NCBI RefSeq assembly: GCF_051233685.1
Contig: NZ_JBAMMY010000014.1
Span: forward strand, 1-21,931
Reading direction: 5' to 3'
DNA: 21,931 nucleotides
Source: RPRI01 sp051233685
GTDB taxonomy: Bacteria; Desulfobacterota; Desulfobacteria; Desulfobacterales; RPRI01
Each line of letters opens with the position of its first letter. Position 1 is the stretch's first letter. Below the pieces are notes generated by a model. It ran no database searches and had not been told where the DNA came from. It saw only the letters and a program-made list of their open reading frames with translations. Shown here one piece after another: positions 7,612-14,774 of the stretch. The position numbers and the translations under genes are program-made.

Positions 7612-7908
7612 ATTAGTCCTCTTCTCGTCTGATGCGGCGTTGACCCGTGGCACGCAGCTTGTGGTGCCGTAAGCACATGCAAGCAAGTGACACCGGCAAG
7701 GGTAATAGTCAGAAAGAAAAGTGAATCTAAGGTTTTCTGCTTGTACCATAATAATAATATTCAATATATTATGTTAAAATAGTTGCTCAATGCCTTCAAA
7801 GACTTTAAAACCTGCCTAAAATATTTTAAAGCAATTTATATGCTTCTGACAAAATTTTTGCAACAAGATATCTGCTTAACTTCCGGATAACCGCATTTGG
7901 AAGTATTA
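7612..7908. other. Non-coding interval upstream of the split nuclease gene
   Basis: I see no gene. Bases 7620-7700 are more GC-rich (GCGGCGTTGACCCGTGGCAC region) and then give way to AT-rich sequence with TATAAT-like stretches near 7765-7785 that could serve either strand. Confidence 0.35.
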
Positions 7909-8121
7909 CGCCCTTTATATTTAAAGTTATCAATCTTAATATTCTATATTATCAGAGTTATATGCCAAGAAAAACGAGAATAAATGATACTGGGACTTTC
8001 CAATATTTCAGCATCTATTATCCTGAGTATTTGAGCAAAAACAAATCGTGGATGACGATCAATAACAGGTAATACTTCATGCTCAGGAAGATTTATTAAT
8101 CCCATACCCAAGCTATTTGGA
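7909..8121 (+). repeat. 213-bp direct repeat, copy 1
   Basis: The copy runs from CGCCCTTTATATTTAAAG to CAAGCTATTTGGA. It matches 9188-9400 base for base except about eight substitutions, with no gaps. Inside is a short frame starting MPRKTRINDTGTFQYF (ATG at 7963), whose MPRK(T/A)RI(N/D) start resembles the first residues of IS200-like or REP-associated Y1 transposases, but it ends after 36 codons. The repeat therefore looks like a mobile-element scar. The sequence after it, GGAGTATTGGGGACGG, recurs in part near 9079 (GTAGTATTGGGGACATTCCA). Confidence 0.85.
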
Positions 8122-8279
8122 CGGAGTATTGGGGACGGGCTTGACTATTATGACTAAAGTAACAGTTTAGACCATAAATAAACCAGATAGGCCGGAAATA
8201 TTCAGATGGAGCAGATGACCGGCGACAGGATCTTAGAAAAACCTTACAGCCTTTTTTTCACAAAAATCAATTGACCATT
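8122..8279. other. Non-coding interval between repeat 1 and higBA
   Basis: No gene is seen. The interval ends in TTGACC (8271-8276), a possible -35 element for the higBA operon, with TAACTT at 8294-8299 as a weak -10 at 17-bp spacing. Confidence 0.35.
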
Positions 8280-8297
8280 GTTAGCAATTATGCTAAC
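8280..8297 (+). promoter_or_regulatory. Palindromic operator in front of higBA
   Basis: GTTAGCA-ATTA-TGCTAAC is a perfect 7-bp inverted repeat with a 4-bp spacer, ending 8 bp before the higB ATG and overlapping the likely promoter. HigA-type antitoxins normally bind such palindromes and repress their own operon, so this is the probable autoregulatory site. The binding itself is inference. Confidence 0.75.
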
Positions 8298-8305
8298 TTC
8301 TATTT

Positions 8306-8632
8306 ATGAAATATTCCATCGAGTACTTTAATTCGCGCGTTAAAACAGAAATTGAAAACTGGCCTGATAGTTTATTGGCCGATTATGCGAGAATTGTTGA
8401 ACTCCTGATGGAATTTGGGCCGTATTTGCGCATGCCTCACTCACGCGCTATGGGAGACGGACTATTTGAACTGAGACTCCGTGGCAGTGAAGGCATCGGA
8501 CGAGTCTTTTATTGTTTTGTTGTAAATCGCCGCATCGTGATACTTCATGCGTTCATCAAGAAGACACAAGAGACCCCGGAGCGGGCAATAAGAATAGCCC
8601 GAAAAAGAATGAAGGAGGTACGGAATGGCTGA
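8306..8632 (+). CDS. HigB-like toxin, Gp49/RelE superfamily
   Basis: A 108-residue basic protein of the phage-derived Gp49-like (DUF891) HigB group. The core GDGLFELRLRGSEGIGRVFY followed by IVILHAFIKKTQETPERAI is diagnostic. Known members are ribosome-dependent mRNA interferases. The toxin precedes the antitoxin, as usual for HigBA. The ATG at 8306 lacks an evident Shine-Dalgarno and sits only 8 nt after the operator palindrome, so the transcript may be leaderless or nearly so, which would keep toxin translation low. The last 8 nt overlap the antitoxin gene, and the GGAGGT ribosome binding site of the antitoxin lies inside its 3' end. Confidence 0.9.
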   Translation: MKYSIEYFNSRVKTEIENWPDSLLADYARIVELLMEFGPYLRMPHSRAMGDGLFELRLRGSEGIGRVFYCFVVNRRIVILHAFIKKTQETPERAIRIARKRMKEVRNG

Positions 8633-8987
8633 TCTCAAATACAAACCAGTTTCTCATGATCATGAGGCATTTCTTAAAAATGCGCGAAAGCGTGAAGGAT
8701 TCCGCAAAGCATATGACGACTTGGAGGAGAAATATCGCCTTATCCAAGAGATGCTATTAGCGCGATCGAAATCCGGCCTTACCCAAGAGGCCGTTGCAAC
8801 ATTAATGGGGACAACCAAAAGCGCGGTATCGCGACTTGAATCTGCCGGTAAACATGCCCCGTCCATTATAACCCTCAAAAAGTATGCGAAAGCAGTTGGT
8901 TGCAATTTGGAAATTAAACTTGTACCAGCAAAGGCTTATCCAACAAAATGTTCCAACGGATCGCCCAAAAAACGGGCTTCCCGGTGA
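8625..8987 (+). CDS. HigA-like antitoxin, XRE-family HTH regulator
   Basis: A 120-residue protein with a Cro/C1-type helix-turn-helix around residues 42-100: KSGLTQEAVATLMGTTKSAV then SRLESAGKHAPSIITLKKYA. It should neutralise the adjacent HigB toxin and repress the operon at the palindrome 8280-8297. The ATG has an excellent AAGGAGGT ribosome binding site, stronger than that of the toxin, which fits the need for excess antitoxin. It overlaps higB by 8 nt. The C-terminal 20 residues (PTKCSNGSPKKRASR) are basic and unlike the fold; they may be an added tail. Confidence 0.9.
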   Translation: MADLKYKPVSHDHEAFLKNARKREGFRKAYDDLEEKYRLIQEMLLARSKSGLTQEAVATLMGTTKSAVSRLESAGKHAPSIITLKKYAKAVGCNLEIKLVPAKAYPTKCSNGSPKKRASR

Positions 8988-9187
8988 AATCTGTGTTGGC
9001 AGTACATATGAGATGAGAATATGCGTAACGTGACACCGCCTTTTAAATTCGATTTATGTGACTTACTTGCCCTGGGGTAGTATTGGGGACATTCCATACT
9101 CCTTATGTCAAGCAGAAATGTGATAAATATAAACACAATATAATCAGCTTATTATAATTGTTGCCAAATTGAGGGAGGTCTTCGGGT
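8988..9187. other. Non-coding interval between higBA and repeat 2
   Basis: No gene is recognised. GTAGTATTGGGGACATTCCATACTCC (around 9078-9103) contains a GGAGTATGGAAT-type end motif in inverted sense, similar to motifs seen around REP-associated or IS200-like transposase remnants; its partial copy is at 8124-8137. Confidence 0.35.
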
Positions 9188-9400
9188 CGCCCTTTATATT
9201 TAAAGTTGTTAATCCTAATATTCTATATTATCAGAGTGATATGCCAAGAAAAACGAGAATAAATGATACTGGGACTTTCCAATATTTCAGCATCTATTAT
9301 CCTGAGTATTTGAGCAAAAACAAATCGTGGATGACGATCAATAATAGATAATACTTCATGCTCAGGAAGATTTATTAATCCCATACCCAAGCTATTTGGA
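9188..9400 (+). repeat. 213-bp direct repeat, copy 2
   Basis: Same length and orientation as 7909-8121, with about eight substitutions. It carries the same MPRKTRINDTG short frame (ATG at 9241). The two copies bracket the higBA module and the second one ends about 50 bp before the promoter of the cobalamin operon, so it separates the accessory region from the cbi locus. Confidence 0.85.
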
Positions 9401-9449
9401 TAAGCTGATATCGAAACACGATTCCGGCAATAGCCAAAGCAAATTTTTC

Positions 9450-9479
9450 TTGACAAAAATCCTATTTAATTCCTATTAA
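9450..9479 (+). promoter_or_regulatory. Sigma70-like promoter of the cobalamin operon
   Basis: TTGACA (9450-9455) is a consensus -35 element, followed after 18 bp by TATTAA (9474-9479) as -10. Transcription would start near 9486, just ahead of the riboswitch, which is the correct geometry. Confidence 0.7.
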
Positions 9480-9494
9480 AGAAGAAAATATATA

Positions 9495-9653
9495 TTCAGG
9501 TGCTTTTTAGTTTAATAGGGAACCCGGTGTAAATCCGGGGCGGGCCCGCCGCTGTAATCGGGGACAAAAGCTGCAAAATGCCACTGTTGCACATAATTAT
9601 GATGGGAAGGCGCAGCCGAATGGATGATCCGAGAGTCAGAAGACCTGCCTGAA
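9495..9653 (+). ncRNA. Cobalamin riboswitch (AdoCbl class)
   Basis: The leader shows the conserved elements in order: TTCAGGTGC at 9495-9503, AATAGGGAACCCGGTG followed by AAATCCGGGGC, the B12 box GCCGCTGTAATCGG at 9548-9561, GCCACTG at 9580-9586, GGGAAGGCG near 9604, and GAGTCAGAAGACCTGCC near 9633-9649. The outer helix closes as TTCAGG (9495-9500) with CCTGAA (9648-9653). Binding of adenosylcobalamin is expected to switch off the downstream operon through the terminator at 9713-9753. Confidence 0.95.
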
Positions 9654-9712
9654 TTATTGCGTGTTTTCTACGGACAGGAGAGCACTGCAAGGGTCATGAG
9701 GAAAATAATGGG

Positions 9713-9753
9713 ATTCCCCGGATCGATTAACTTCGGTCCGGGGATTTTTTTTT
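9713..9753 (+). terminator. Intrinsic terminator of the riboswitch expression platform
   Basis: CCCCGGA (9716-9722) pairs with TCCGGGG (9737-9743) around a 14-nt loop and is followed directly by nine T, a G and more T. It lies between the riboswitch and the cbiM start, so it can terminate transcription when B12 is bound. An antiterminator pairing with the upstream GGACAGGAGAGCACTGCAAG segment was not worked out. Confidence 0.85.
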
Positions 9754-9802
9754 GTTTTTTTGGGTTGGTATCAATATACACTTTTTAACAGGAGATATGC
9801 TT

Positions 9803-10600
9803 ATGAAGAAAATTGCATTTAAAACAGCCTGCACAGCGTTAAATAAATTTAAAATTCAATTTCTTGCATTATCGGCTTTTATCTTTTTGATGCTTTCCGG
9901 CAATGCTTATGCAATGCATATATCCGAAGGGATATTGCCTTTCAACTGGGCGTTGTTATGGTTTGTTGTCGCTGCGCCATTTGTAGCGTATGGCTTATAT
10001 AAATTGGAAAAGCTTTCGGATATCGATCCTTCCTTTAAGCCGCTTGTCGGTCTTGTGGCTGCCGTTGTGTTTATCATCTCATGCATGCCAATGCCTGTTC
10101 CAACAGCCGGCACATGTTCGCATCCATGCGGAACCGGAATATCTGCAATATTGCTTGGTCCGGGTTTAAGCGTTCTTGTTGCTTCCGTTGCTCTTTTTAT
10201 CCAGGCTCTTTTTCTTGCACACGGCGGATTAAGTACATTGGGCGCAAATATAGTTTCTATGGGCATAATGGGTTCTTTTGCCGGGTATATTACTTTTAAA
10301 ATCTTGCGCGGATTTAATACAAACCTGTTTGCAGCAGGTTTTGCAGCAGGATTAATAGCAGACTGGGCTACATATCTTTCCACTTCGGTTGAACTTGCTT
10401 CAGGCATAATGGGCGATTCGTCTTTTATGCCGCTTTTCACAAAAATACTTATAGCTTTTGTTCCTACTCAGCTTCCTCTTGGAATACTTGAAGGAGCCAT
10501 CACCGGCGGTATGGTTGTATTGCTGTATAAGAAGAGACCTGATTTGCTCATAAAGATGAAAGTAATTAAATCTGTGGGAGGTGTAGCCAATGAAGCCTGA
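9803..10600 (+). CDS. cbiM: Cobalt ECF transporter S component CbiM
   Basis: This 265-residue integral membrane protein is the substrate-binding subunit of the CbiMNQO cobalt importer. The start chosen is the ATG at 9803, 8 nt after AGGAG; an ATG at 9797 is too close, and the longer reading from 9752 begins inside the terminator T-tract. An unusually long signal-like N-terminus (residues 1-37, ending GNAYA) precedes MHISEGILPFNW. In known CbiM proteins cleavage exposes Met1-His2, which bind Co2+; here these would be M38 and H39. The conserved PVPTAGTCSHPCGTG (98-112) and LAHGGLSTLGAN blocks are present. Six or seven hydrophobic segments follow. It is the first gene after the riboswitch and overlaps cbiN by 11 nt. 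Confidence 0.95.
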   Translation: MKKIAFKTACTALNKFKIQFLALSAFIFLMLSGNAYAMHISEGILPFNWALLWFVVAAPFVAYGLYKLEKLSDIDPSFKPLVGLVAAVVFIISCMPMPVPTAGTCSHPCGTGISAILLGPGLSVLVASVALFIQALFLAHGGLSTLGANIVSMGIMGSFAGYITFKILRGFNTNLFAAGFAAGLIADWATYLSTSVELASGIMGDSSFMPLFTKILIAFVPTQLPLGILEGAITGGMVVLLYKKRPDLLIKMKVIKSVGGVANEA

Positions 10601-10901
10601 AAATAATAAACTTATGATCAAAATAGCGATGATATTTGTTTTATCTGCAATTATAGTCTGTTGCATTCGGCCTTTAGCCCATAGTGATGATAAGTGGCCG
10701 GGTGTTGATGAATCAGTAGTGGAAAAATATGCAAAAGAGCACGGCCGGGAATCATGCGAGCCTCTGATAAATACGGATCAGGGAGACCTGCTTTTATTTG
10801 TATTTCTTCTGGCAGGCACAATAGGTGGATTTATCGGCGGATATTACTGGAGAATGCTTATTGTTCCACCCGGAGATAGCAAGAAAAGCCCGAGTCTTTA
10901 G
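10590..10901 (+). CDS. cbiN: Cobalt transporter accessory protein CbiN
   Basis: A 103-residue protein with two membrane segments (about 9-29 and 66-90) and an outside loop containing DDKWPGVDESVVEKYAKEHG, typical of CbiN. CbiN helps load cobalt onto CbiM. The start overlaps cbiM by 11 nt behind GGGAGGTGTAGCCA, a good ribosome binding site inside cbiM. The C-terminal tail after the second segment is short and basic. A 96-bp gap follows before cbiQ. Confidence 0.93.
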   Translation: MKPENNKLMIKIAMIFVLSAIIVCCIRPLAHSDDKWPGVDESVVEKYAKEHGRESCEPLINTDQGDLLLFVFLLAGTIGGFIGGYYWRMLIVPPGDSKKSPSL

Positions 10902-10997
10902 GCCAATATTTCAGTTCAATACTATATATAAACGGGATGTCACTCGAACCCTTGAATCCTCGTAATTATGGACTCATAAAAAGTACTTTAAATAAAT

Positions 10998-11750
10998 ATG
11001 CATTTATTTGACGAACACTATAATAATAATCTTCTTGCAAGAGTTGATGTCAGAATCAAGCTCATAATAATATTTTCACTGCTGATTATGGTTTTATGCT
11101 GCAATGGAATAATATTTCCTTTATTTATAGCTATGCTCTGCATAGGACTTTGCAAGTTTATTGAAATACCGTTACGCGTTATGCTTATCAGATTCTCAGA
11201 GCCGCTCTTTATAGCCGCTATGCTTCTTTTTTTAAAACTCTTCTTTACCGGTCAGGAACCATTGTTTTGTGTAAGTATCGCAGGAATTGATATTATAGGT
11301 TACAAAGATGGCCTGATGGAAGGAATAAGGCTTTCAAGCCGCATTATAGGAGCTGTTTCGCTTATTGCACTTGCCGGATTTTCTTCTCCTTTTACAGATA
11401 TTATTACAGGTCTTTCATGGTTTAAAATTCCTTCACAGTTTGTAGATCTGTTGATGATCACCTACAGGTATATATTTGTTCTTTTTGAAGATGCCGGAGT
11501 TATATATAATGCTCAAAAAAACAGACTCGGTTATTCCAGTATCCGCTCAGGCTTAAGTTCTTTCGGAACGCTTTCGGGCGAACTTATAATAAGAGCTTTT
11601 GACCGCAGCCAGACAACTACCCAGGCAATGTTTCAAAGAGGATATACCGGTAATATGCCTGTCGGCCATAGTGCTTCTTTTAAAAAAAATGAAGCGGTAA
11701 TAGCAGTAGTTATAATTGTTGCAGCCGGAGTGCTATGGAAAATCATGTAA
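10998..11750 (+). CDS. cbiQ: Cobalt ECF transporter T component CbiQ
   Basis: A 250-residue transmembrane coupling subunit with about six hydrophobic segments. The cytoplasmic coupling region includes ARVDVRIKL near the N-terminus and IIRAFDRSQTTTQAMFQRGY (197-216), corresponding to the conserved Ala-Arg-Gly type motifs that contact the ATPase. It links CbiM/CbiN to CbiO. The ATG at 10998 has no strong Shine-Dalgarno (ACTTTAAATAA), and the 96-bp gap upstream shows no promoter I would trust. It overlaps cbiO by 16 nt. Confidence 0.93.
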   Translation: MHLFDEHYNNNLLARVDVRIKLIIIFSLLIMVLCCNGIIFPLFIAMLCIGLCKFIEIPLRVMLIRFSEPLFIAAMLLFLKLFFTGQEPLFCVSIAGIDIIGYKDGLMEGIRLSSRIIGAVSLIALAGFSSPFTDIITGLSWFKIPSQFVDLLMITYRYIFVLFEDAGVIYNAQKNRLGYSSIRSGLSSFGTLSGELIIRAFDRSQTTTQAMFQRGYTGNMPVGHSASFKKNEAVIAVVIIVAAGVLWKIM

Positions 11751-12583
11751 GACTTTCTGTAAAAAATGTGTCGTTAAAATATCCTGATGGAACAAAAGCT
11801 CTTTCCGATATCAGCATTGAAATCAAAAAAGGTGAATTTGCAGCAATACTTGGTTCCAATGGATCGGGAAAAACAACGCTGCTTAAAATAATGGACGGTC
11901 TGTTGAAAGGATCTCACGGCAAAGTGCGTCTTGATGGTAAAAATATCAAAGAGCTCACTCCTAAAATGATATATCAAAAGATAGGCCTTGTTTTTCAAAA
12001 CCCGGATGATCAGCTTTTTGCTGCAACACTATTTGATGATATAGCATTTGGCCCGATAAATATGGGGTTAAATATTGCTGAAGTTAAGGATCGTGTTATT
12101 TGTGCATTAAAAGATGTAGAACTTGACGGTCTTGAGAAGAAATCCATTCATAACTTAAGTTACGGCCAGAAAAAAAGAGCATGTATAGCAGGGCTTCTTG
12201 CCATGGGCCATGAAATATTACTATTGGATGAACCCACAGCAGGCCTTGATCCTATGGGCGAATATAAGATGATGAGTCTTTTGAAAAAACTTAACCGGGA
12301 AAACGGCGTTACAATTGTAATGGCCACACACAGCGTGGATCTTGTACCATTATTTTTATCCAAACTTTATATATTAAGTTCAGGCCGGATTGTAAGAAGC
12401 GGCATACCCGAGGAGGTGTTTACAGCTCCAAAGGAAATGTCGGAAGTAAAGCTCAGACTGCCCATGATAGCAGAGCTTGTTTATAAACTGAAGAATGAAG
12501 ACGGCTTGCAGTTTGGGCGCATTCCGCTGACAATCGGCGAAGCCAGAAGAGATATAATAAGAGCAATGGAAAGCAGATCATGA
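11735..12583 (+). CDS. cbiO: Cobalt ECF transporter ATPase CbiO
   Basis: A 282-residue ABC ATPase. Walker A is GSNGSGKT (40-47), the Q-loop region FQNPDDQLF (87-95), the signature LSYGQKKR (141-148), Walker B ILLLDEP (161-167) and the switch histidine H199 in MATHSVD. FQNPDDQLFA is typical of ECF-type ATPases. The C-terminal 75 residues form the usual regulatory extension. It powers cobalt uptake together with CbiM, CbiN and CbiQ. The ATG (11735) lies 16 nt inside cbiQ, after GCCGGAGTGCT; its stop overlaps the cbiK start by 4 bp (ATGA). Confidence 0.95.
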   Translation: MENHVRLSVKNVSLKYPDGTKALSDISIEIKKGEFAAILGSNGSGKTTLLKIMDGLLKGSHGKVRLDGKNIKELTPKMIYQKIGLVFQNPDDQLFAATLFDDIAFGPINMGLNIAEVKDRVICALKDVELDGLEKKSIHNLSYGQKKRACIAGLLAMGHEILLLDEPTAGLDPMGEYKMMSLLKKLNRENGVTIVMATHSVDLVPLFLSKLYILSSGRIVRSGIPEEVFTAPKEMSEVKLRLPMIAELVYKLKNEDGLQFGRIPLTIGEARRDIIRAMESRS

Positions 12584-13365
12584 AAACACCTATTGTTATG
12601 ACAGCATTCGGAACAACAACAAAAGCGCTTGAAACCTATGATTTTATGAATGAGAAGCTGGCCTTCCGTTTTAAGGACCACGAGATATTATGGGCATATT
12701 CTTCAAGAATGGTTAAAGACTGGATAAAAAAAAGAAGAAATATTGATCTTAAACATCCCCATGAAATATTGGCCGGGCTTTCATCAAAGGGGCATTTGTG
12801 GGCTGTTGTGCAGTCTTTACATCTGTTTTGCGGCCATGAATTTTATCGCATGGTTCAGGAAGTTGAAAATTGCCCCATAAGAACATCCATAGGACTGCCG
12901 TTATTAACGGAACCTAAAGATTATGAGCTTATGTCGGAAAATTGCAGAAACAGTTTCGATGGTAATAATGAGGAAGCTGTAGTTCTTGTAGGACACGGGA
13001 CGGATCATCCCGTCTGGTCATCCTATATTGCTTTACAACATATGCTGCAACAAAAAATCGGTCAAAAGATTTATATAGGTGTTGTGGAAGGATTTCCCGA
13101 AAGGTCGGGAATTATTGATCGTGTTAAGAGTTCAGGTTTTAAAAAAGTACGTCTTATTCCTTTTATGCTTGTTGCCGGAACTCATTTTCAGGAAGATCTT
13201 ATCGGAGAAGAAGACTCATGGAAAACGGCATTTGAACAGGAAGACATTTGTGTTACGGCTGATGCTAATGGCCTTGGAATGAATGAAAATATTATTGAAA
13301 TATTTATCAGGCATATAGAAGATGCTCTGTGTGTAATACCTGATATGATGCCTGAAAGGATATGA
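12580..13365 (+). CDS. cbiK: Sirohydrochlorin cobaltochelatase CbiK
   Basis: A 261-residue class II chelatase that inserts Co2+ into sirohydrochlorin, the first committed step of the anaerobic route. Metal-binding residues match the family: H139 in VGHGTDHP, E170 in VVEGFPE and H202 in AGTHFQEDLIGEEDSWK. The N-terminus (MKTPIVMTAFGTTTKALETY) lacks a signal peptide, so it is cytoplasmic, unlike the periplasmic CbiK of some Desulfovibrio. Its position straight after the cobalt importer couples import to insertion. Both ends overlap neighbours by 4 bp (cbiO and cbiL). Confidence 0.94.
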   Translation: MKTPIVMTAFGTTTKALETYDFMNEKLAFRFKDHEILWAYSSRMVKDWIKKRRNIDLKHPHEILAGLSSKGHLWAVVQSLHLFCGHEFYRMVQEVENCPIRTSIGLPLLTEPKDYELMSENCRNSFDGNNEEAVVLVGHGTDHPVWSSYIALQHMLQQKIGQKIYIGVVEGFPERSGIIDRVKSSGFKKVRLIPFMLVAGTHFQEDLIGEEDSWKTAFEQEDICVTADANGLGMNENIIEIFIRHIEDALCVIPDMMPERI

Positions 13366-14120
13366 AAATGGATATATTAAAATATGGGAAATTATACGGT
13401 ATCGGTGTTGGACCCGGAGATCCGGATTTAATTACCGTAAAGGCGGTAAAAACACTTCATTGTGTTGATGTGGTATACACCGCTGCTTCAACAAAGAATA
13501 ATTACTCGCTTGCACAAGATATTGCTTTGCCTCATTTAAAAGAAGGTACACCTGTAGAAAAACTTGATTTTCCGATGACCAAGGATAGAAATATCCTTGA
13601 GGCTGTATGGAAGCAAAATGCCGAAAAAATCATGGCAACATTAAAAGATGGCAAGGATGCCGCTGTGCTGACCTTAGGTGACCCTATGACTTACAGCACT
13701 TTCGGCTACATTATGAAAATAGTAAAGGAAATAAAACCCGAAATCGAAATATGCATTATTCCGGGTATTACTTCATTCCAGGCGGCAGCTGCAGCATCAA
13801 AGCAGGTTCTGGCCGAAGGGGATGAATCCTTTACTGTGATTTCAGGAGCGGCCGGTTCGAAAAAAATAACAGAGGTTATCAATAATAATGCGTGTGTAGT
13901 AATACTTAAAGTATACCGTAATTATAAGGAAATTATAAATAATCTTAAGCAGCTGGATATGATATCAAAATCCATGCTGATTTCACGGTGCGGACTCAAA
14001 GATGAGGTTGTGCTTGAAGATATAGGTAAATATCAGGATGAGATTCCCTCATATTTTTCATTACTGCTTGTTAAAAATGCAAATGCCGGTATGCGCACGG
14101 GAAAGGAGCAGGAACTATGA
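13362..14120 (+). CDS. cbiL: Cobalt-factor II/precorrin-2 C20-methyltransferase
   Basis: A 252-residue SAM-dependent tetrapyrrole methylase adding the C20 methyl group to the cobalt-containing precorrin-2 derivative. The glycine-rich entry YGIGVGPGDPDLITVKAVKT (12-31) and the SAM-site block LTLGDPMTYSTFGY (104-117) are as in CbiL/CobI, and GITSFQAAAAAS follows in the middle. The GDPMTYST form separates it from CbiF and CbiH. The start is the ATG at 13362 that overlaps the cbiK stop; a second ATG at 13368 is possible. It overlaps cbiC by 4 bp. Confidence 0.93.
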   Translation: MKMDILKYGKLYGIGVGPGDPDLITVKAVKTLHCVDVVYTAASTKNNYSLAQDIALPHLKEGTPVEKLDFPMTKDRNILEAVWKQNAEKIMATLKDGKDAAVLTLGDPMTYSTFGYIMKIVKEIKPEIEICIIPGITSFQAAAAASKQVLAEGDESFTVISGAAGSKKITEVINNNACVVILKVYRNYKEIINNLKQLDMISKSMLISRCGLKDEVVLEDIGKYQDEIPSYFSLLLVKNANAGMRTGKEQEL

Positions 14121-14773
14121 TAAACATCGGAACTGATATTAATCCTGAAGATATCGAAAAGAAATCATTTGCAATTATTGACTCGGAAGTACCCGAACCC
14201 CGGCCTTTTAAAAATGATGAGTGGAGGATTGCAAGAAGGCTGGTTCATACATCAGCAGATTTTGAACTCCTTTCCCTGCTTTGCTTTCATCCTGATGCAG
14301 TCAGCAAAGGTATAGAGGCTCTTCTTTCAGGCTGCACGATCGTTACAGATACCGAGATGGCAAGAATGGGAATCACCTCAGGCCGTATGAACCGGCTATC
14401 CTGCCATCCTGAGTGCTTTATAAATAATGAGCAGGTTAAAGAAAATGCTTTGGCCAAAAAAATAACAAGAGCGTCAGCTGCTGTGGATTATTCGCTGCCG
14501 TATCTTGATGGAGGGATATATGTTGTTGGAAACGCTCCGACAGCTCTGATCAGATTGTTACAGCTTATAAGCGAAAATAAATGCAGGCCGTCTCTTATTG
14601 TGGGTATGCCTGTAGGATTTGTGAATGCCGCTGAATCAAAAGAACTCCTGATTTTGCAAAAAGATATTGCCTATATTACCATCAAAGGCCGTAAAGGAGG
14701 ATCTGCTCTTGCGGCATGTGTTGTAAATCAATTGGCGGAACTGGCTCTGATGAAAAAGGATAATATGAATTAG
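14117..14773 (+). CDS. cbiC: Cobalt-precorrin-8 methylmutase
   Basis: A 218-residue enzyme that moves the methyl group from C11 to C12 of cobalt-precorrin-8 to give cobyrinate. The catalytic histidine is H44 in RRLVHTSADFE, and the block GCTIVTDTEMARMGITSGRM and the C-terminal GMPVGFVNAAESKELL and KGGSALAACVVNQLA stretches are diagnostic for CbiC/CobH. It acts late in the ring pathway although it sits early in the operon. It overlaps cbiL by 4 bp and is separated from cbiD by one base. Full length. Confidence 0.94.
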   Translation: MINIGTDINPEDIEKKSFAIIDSEVPEPRPFKNDEWRIARRLVHTSADFELLSLLCFHPDAVSKGIEALLSGCTIVTDTEMARMGITSGRMNRLSCHPECFINNEQVKENALAKKITRASAAVDYSLPYLDGGIYVVGNAPTALIRLLQLISENKCRPSLIVGMPVGFVNAAESKELLILQKDIAYITIKGRKGGSALAACVVNQLAELALMKKDNMN

Positions 14774-14774
14774 C

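Noticed and set aside
7612..7764. N-terminal extension of the split nuclease gene up to 7764
   Set aside because: The extension has unusual composition and no homology-like character, while the internal ATG at 7611 has a good AGAGGA site and begins the family-like sequence.
9223..9456. 77-codon minus-strand frame over direct-repeat copy 2
   Set aside because: The same sequence in copy 1 gives no consistent full-length frame, and no family was recognised; treated as part of the repeat.
9752..9802. Longer cbiM start at 9752
   Set aside because: The start would lie in the terminator poly-T tract and lacks a ribosome binding site; the ATG at 9803 has AGGAG 8 nt upstream.
10902..10997. Second promoter or terminator between cbiN and cbiQ
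   Set aside because: The 96-bp gap has no convincing -35/-10 pair and no stem with a T-tract.
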